Of a DNA stretch of 42,153 bases, positions 39,352-42,153 are shown piece after piece. The stretch's first letter is position 1; every line of letters begins with the position of its first letter. A program made the translations under genes and the position numbers. Under the pieces are notes generated by a model that searched no databases, had not been told where the DNA came from, and was given only the letters and a program-made list of their open reading frames with translations. Source of the DNA: an uncultured Ruminococcus sp. (GTDB taxonomy: Bacteria > Bacillota > Clostridia > Oscillospirales > Acutalibacteraceae); assembly GCA_902798755.1 (NCBI GenBank), contig CADBYC010000026.1, positions 1 to 42,153 of the forward strand, written 5' to 3'.

Positions 39352-40617
39352 ATGAACACACCGCTTGCCGACAGACTGCGTCCCGAATCGCTCGATGATA
39401 TCGTCGGTCAAAGAGAGCTCTTAGCTCCCGGACGACCGCTGAGAAAGATCATCGAAAGCGGCAATATCCCCAACTTAATATTTTACGGTCCGTCGGGAGT
39501 GGGTAAGACGACTCTCGCGTCTTATATCGCGCGGATCACGAACCGCAGCTTCAAAAAGCTCAACGGCACCACCGCTTCGACCGCCGATATCAAGGACATC
39601 GTGTCGTCACTGAACACCTTTGAGGGGCTGAACGGCGTGCTGCTGTATCTCGATGAGATCCAGTATCTCAACAAAAAGCAGCAGCAGACTCTGCTCGAGT
39701 TCATCGAGAACGGCTCCATCACCCTGATCGCCTCTACAACGGAGAATCCGTATTTCTACATCTATAACGCGATCCTCTCTCGCTCGACGGTTTTCGAATT
39801 CCGTCCCGTAGAGCCTGAAGAAGTTAAGAGAGCCATTGACCGCGCGATCCGCGTATTGAGCGAGGAAAAGGGGAAAGCGATCGACTTTTCCGATGAAGCG
39901 AAGGCGCATATCTGCTCCGCATGCGGCGGCGACGTGAGAAAGTCGCTCAACGCTGTCGAGCTTTGCGTGCTGGCAGGGGACGAGGGAGAGTTCATCAAGG
40001 TTGATGAAGAATTGGCGAAATCCCTGACCCAGCGTTCGGGCGCGCGCTATGACCGCGACGGCGATTCGCATTACGACGTGATCTCCGCGTATCAGAAGAG
40101 CATGCGCGGGTCGGACGTAGACGCGGCGTTGTTCTATCTGGCGCGTCTGGTGGAGGCGGGAGATTTGATCTCCGCGTGCCGCAGACTGGTCGTGTGCGCG
40201 TGCGAGGACGTGGGGCTTGCTTATCCTCAGATCATTCCGATCGTTAAATCTTGCGTGGATATCGCGATGCAGGTCGGCTTTCCCGAGGCGCGGATCCCGC
40301 TTGCCGACGCGGTGATCATGGTGTGCTTAGCGCCCAAGTCCAATTCGGGCGTGAACGCGATCTCCGCCGCACAGGAGGACGTGAGGAAGGGTCTCGGTCA
40401 AGTCGTTCCGCGACAATTGCAGAACGTCCATGCCGACGGCGAGGAACGCGACGTCAAGGGTCAGCACTATCTCTATCCCCACAGCTATCCGAACCACTGG
40501 ATCGAACAGCAGTATCTGCCCGATGATCTTGTTGGTCATACCTACTACGATTTCGGAGACAATAAGACTGAACAGGCGTACAAAGCGTACTGGGAGCGTA
40601 TCAAAAAGACTGATTGA
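39352..40617 (+). CDS. rarA: Replication-associated recombination protein A (AAA+ ATPase)
   Basis: 421 aa, CCGGAGGAAAAACC before ATG. RarA/MgsA acts at stalled replication forks. Visible: PLADRLRPESLDDIVGQ, Walker A GPSGVGKTT (about 45-53), Walker B VLLYLDEIQ, sensor 1 IASTTENPYF, SRSTVFEFRP, sensor 2 GGDVRKSLNA, and the C-terminal MgsA domain (HYDVISAYQKSMRGSDVDAAL, RRLVVCACEDVGLAYP). Full length. Confidence 0.95.
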   Translation: MNTPLADRLRPESLDDIVGQRELLAPGRPLRKIIESGNIPNLIFYGPSGVGKTTLASYIARITNRSFKKLNGTTASTADIKDIVSSLNTFEGLNGVLLYLDEIQYLNKKQQQTLLEFIENGSITLIASTTENPYFYIYNAILSRSTVFEFRPVEPEEVKRAIDRAIRVLSEEKGKAIDFSDEAKAHICSACGGDVRKSLNAVELCVLAGDEGEFIKVDEELAKSLTQRSGARYDRDGDSHYDVISAYQKSMRGSDVDAALFYLARLVEAGDLISACRRLVVCACEDVGLAYPQIIPIVKSCVDIAMQVGFPEARIPLADAVIMVCLAPKSNSGVNAISAAQEDVRKGLGQVVPRQLQNVHADGEERDVKGQHYLYPHSYPNHWIEQQYLPDDLVGHTYYDFGDNKTEQAYKAYWERIKKTD

Positions 40618-40678
40618 CAGTTTTGTGCATATATCGCATGAATGGCGCTTTGTGTTTGTGCAATAAAAACAGAAGAGT

Positions 40679-40718
40679 TACCCGTGGCAAACTTTCGGGC
40701 TTGCTGCGGGTATTGTTT
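40679..40718 (+). terminator. Probable terminator after rarA
   Basis: TACCCG (40679-40684) pairs with CGGGTA (40707-40712), with GCAA/TTGC pairing inside, then TTGTTTTG. Stem is interrupted, so strength is moderate. Confidence 0.5.
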
Positions 40719-40876
40719 TGCCTGTTTTATAGTGCATATTCACTAAAAAGCACCCGAAAATTTGTACAAGATAAAGAAAAGCATTATTCTGAATCAGAAA
40801 ATAAAAATTGACATATTTATGTATAATTATCAGTAACTAGGATTAGTTAGATTAACATGAAAAGGAGGGAACTATC

Positions 40877-42153
40877 ATGAGAGCAACAGGTAAACAGACG
40901 AAGCGGGCTGTCTCGCTGATTCTGTGTCTGGCGCTGCTTATCTCGATGCTGGCGTTTGCGTTGACCGTTCGCGCGGAAGAAGTAAACGACCTGACCGATA
41001 CCGGCGCCGATACCTATTATCTGTGGGGTGAGAACAGCAATTCTCCGAATTTCAACGGGACTACCCCGACAGGTACCTTTACTTATGATAGCTCAAAAGG
41101 CTACTATTACTATGACCTTAGCGGGTCAAGCGGCGATTACTGCTTTGTGGTTTCGAAGATCTCGAATTCCGCGAATTCCGCAGTCAAGACGCCTGCTGTG
41201 CAAAAGATCGCCAGCGCAGGTTCCTACTACCTGTCCTCGGGTAACTACCACGGCTTCAACTGTCTCCATCTGTGGAATCCGAGCGGCGACACCATCCGTA
41301 TCAGCTTCACTTCCGAAACAGCGGGTCTTACTGCTGTGAAGGCGGGCAGCGAAGCTCCCACCCAGGCGCCCACCACAGCGCCTAAGCCCACCACACCTCA
41401 GCCCACTCAGGGCGGCAGCACTACTCCGACGACTACTCAGCCGACCACTCCCAAGCCCACTCAGGGCGGTTCCACCACAGACAAGAGCTATATCTACTGT
41501 GAGAACGAGGCGGGCTGGTCATCGGTCACCGCGTATCTGTGGAACAGCTCGAGCGATTCTAACAAAGCTTGGCCGGGCGCCGCAATGACCAACATCGGTG
41601 GTAACGTCTGGCGTTATGAGCTGTCGAAGAGTTACAAGAACATCATCTTCAGTAACAACGGTCAGTCTCAGACGACCGACCTCACCTATCCCGGTGACGG
41701 CTACATCTGGAACAACAAGACCAATTCGTGGAGCATCTACGATACCTCTCCCTTGCAGGTGTCTTCCTTTGCGACCGATCTGGAGGCGCCTCAGTACAAC
41801 GGCGTAGGCATCACCCTTTCGGCAGAAGCCGAGGGAGAGGGAACAGTCTACTACAAGTTCTCTGTCACCAACGGAAGCAGCACGACTGTTCTGTCCGATT
41901 TCAGTACCGCTAATAAGGCTCTGTGGACTCCTCAGACGGCAGGCACCTATACGCTGACCTATGATTTCAAGGACGCGAAGGGCAACACCAACCAGCGTAC
42001 CAAGAGCTATGTGATCGAGGACGGCAGCACTGTTGTCGCTCCTTATATCAAGACCGTCACCCCGAACGGCGGCGACATCCAGAACAATTCAAATGTTCAG
42101 ATCAAGGTCACGGCAGGCGGCGGTAACACCGGCACCAACCTGCTCTTTTATAA
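40877..42153 (+). CDS. Secreted starch-binding (CBM26-like) multidomain protein, 3' end missing
   Basis: 425 complete codons are visible; the frame runs off the window end. AAAGGAGGG (40861-40869) precedes ATG 40877. Signal peptide (about residues 1-33). Residues about 45-155 are an unassigned aromatic-rich beta domain (TYYLWGENSNSPNFNG). A Pro/Thr linker with repeated PTTPKPTQGGST-like units follows (160-200). Residues about 202-285 resemble CBM26 starch-binding modules (YLWNSSSDSNKAWPGAAM, IIFSNNGQSQTTDL). Residues about 292-385 form another beta domain (VYYKFSVTNG, TYTLTYDFKDAKGN), like triple-Tyr type domains. It probably binds starch at or outside the cell; an enzyme or anchor could lie in the missing part. 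Confidence 0.82.
   Translation, partial: MRATGKQTKRAVSLILCLALLISMLAFALTVRAEEVNDLTDTGADTYYLWGENSNSPNFNGTTPTGTFTYDSSKGYYYYDLSGSSGDYCFVVSKISNSANSAVKTPAVQKIASAGSYYLSSGNYHGFNCLHLWNPSGDTIRISFTSETAGLTAVKAGSEAPTQAPTTAPKPTTPQPTQGGSTTPTTTQPTTPKPTQGGSTTDKSYIYCENEAGWSSVTAYLWNSSSDSNKAWPGAAMTNIGGNVWRYELSKSYKNIIFSNNGQSQTTDLTYPGDGYIWNNKTNSWSIYDTSPLQVSSFATDLEAPQYNGVGITLSAEAEGEGTVYYKFSVTNGSSTTVLSDFSTANKALWTPQTAGTYTLTYDFKDAKGNTNQRTKSYVIEDGSTVVAPYIKTVTPNGGDIQNNSNVQIKVTAGGGNTGTNLLFY

Noticed and set aside
40808-40827. TTGACA and TATAAT near the last gene taken as a promoter
   Set aside because: They are only 8 bp apart, so they cannot be used together; TATAAT alone may be a -10 but no -35 is at the right distance.
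41380-41480. Direct DNA repeats in the starch-binding protein gene
   Set aside because: They encode the Pro/Thr linker (PTTPKPTQGGST-like) and are ordinary linker repeats.

Overview
The window reads as a chromosomal segment of a low-to-mid GC, spore-forming Firmicute of the Ruminococcus/Oscillospiraceae type. This rests on sporulation genes (gpr, spoIIP), LPXTG sortase biology, three secreted proteins with type I dockerin repeats of the DATxIQR kind, a secreted protein with a CBM26-like starch-binding module, and GGAGG-type ribosome binding sites. The genus is an inference. No tRNA, rRNA or CRISPR array was found.

Layout. 1-5232: 3' end of an LPXTG pilin, two overlapping sortase genes, then a small mobile-element block (34-aa DUF3789-like protein, two other small proteins, large serine recombinase). 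5559-7923: ECF sigma factor, its membrane anti-sigma-like partner and a secreted dockerin protein. 7980-16512: one aromatic operon behind a promoter and a Phe/Tyr-rich leader peptide (pheA, aroB, aroC, an aroE-aroK fusion, aroQ, aroA, tyrA, class I DAHP synthase), closed by a bidirectional terminator. 16526-20552, minus strand: a second ECF sigma / anti-sigma / secreted dockerin-FnIII module. 20650-20880: repeats. 21045-23283: isolated phage-like baseplate protein, holin and CHAP endolysin. 23478-23714: a tiny sortase-anchored peptide.

24015-29093: two consecutive polar amino acid ABC transporters, each ordered binding protein, permease, ATPase, each with hairpins just after the binding-protein gene. 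29202-32305: XRE regulator with a membrane domain, DegV protein, hemolysin III family protein, secreted CHAP protein. 32349-33986, minus: secreted papain-like protease with dockerin. 34116-36141: gpr and spoIIP. 36302-40617: Gln-rich membrane protein, dusB, glyA, rarA. 40877 to the end: start of a secreted starch-binding protein.

How it fits together. The aromatic operon encodes every step from erythrose-4-phosphate plus PEP to chorismate, then both prephenate branches, and is probably controlled by Phe/Tyr-dependent attenuation. Two sigma/anti-sigma pairs with extracellular Thr/Pro-rich stalks each sit beside a secreted dockerin protein, which suggests surface sensing coupled to exported proteins. 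Small palindromic elements are scattered between genes; one supplies the aroC stop codon.
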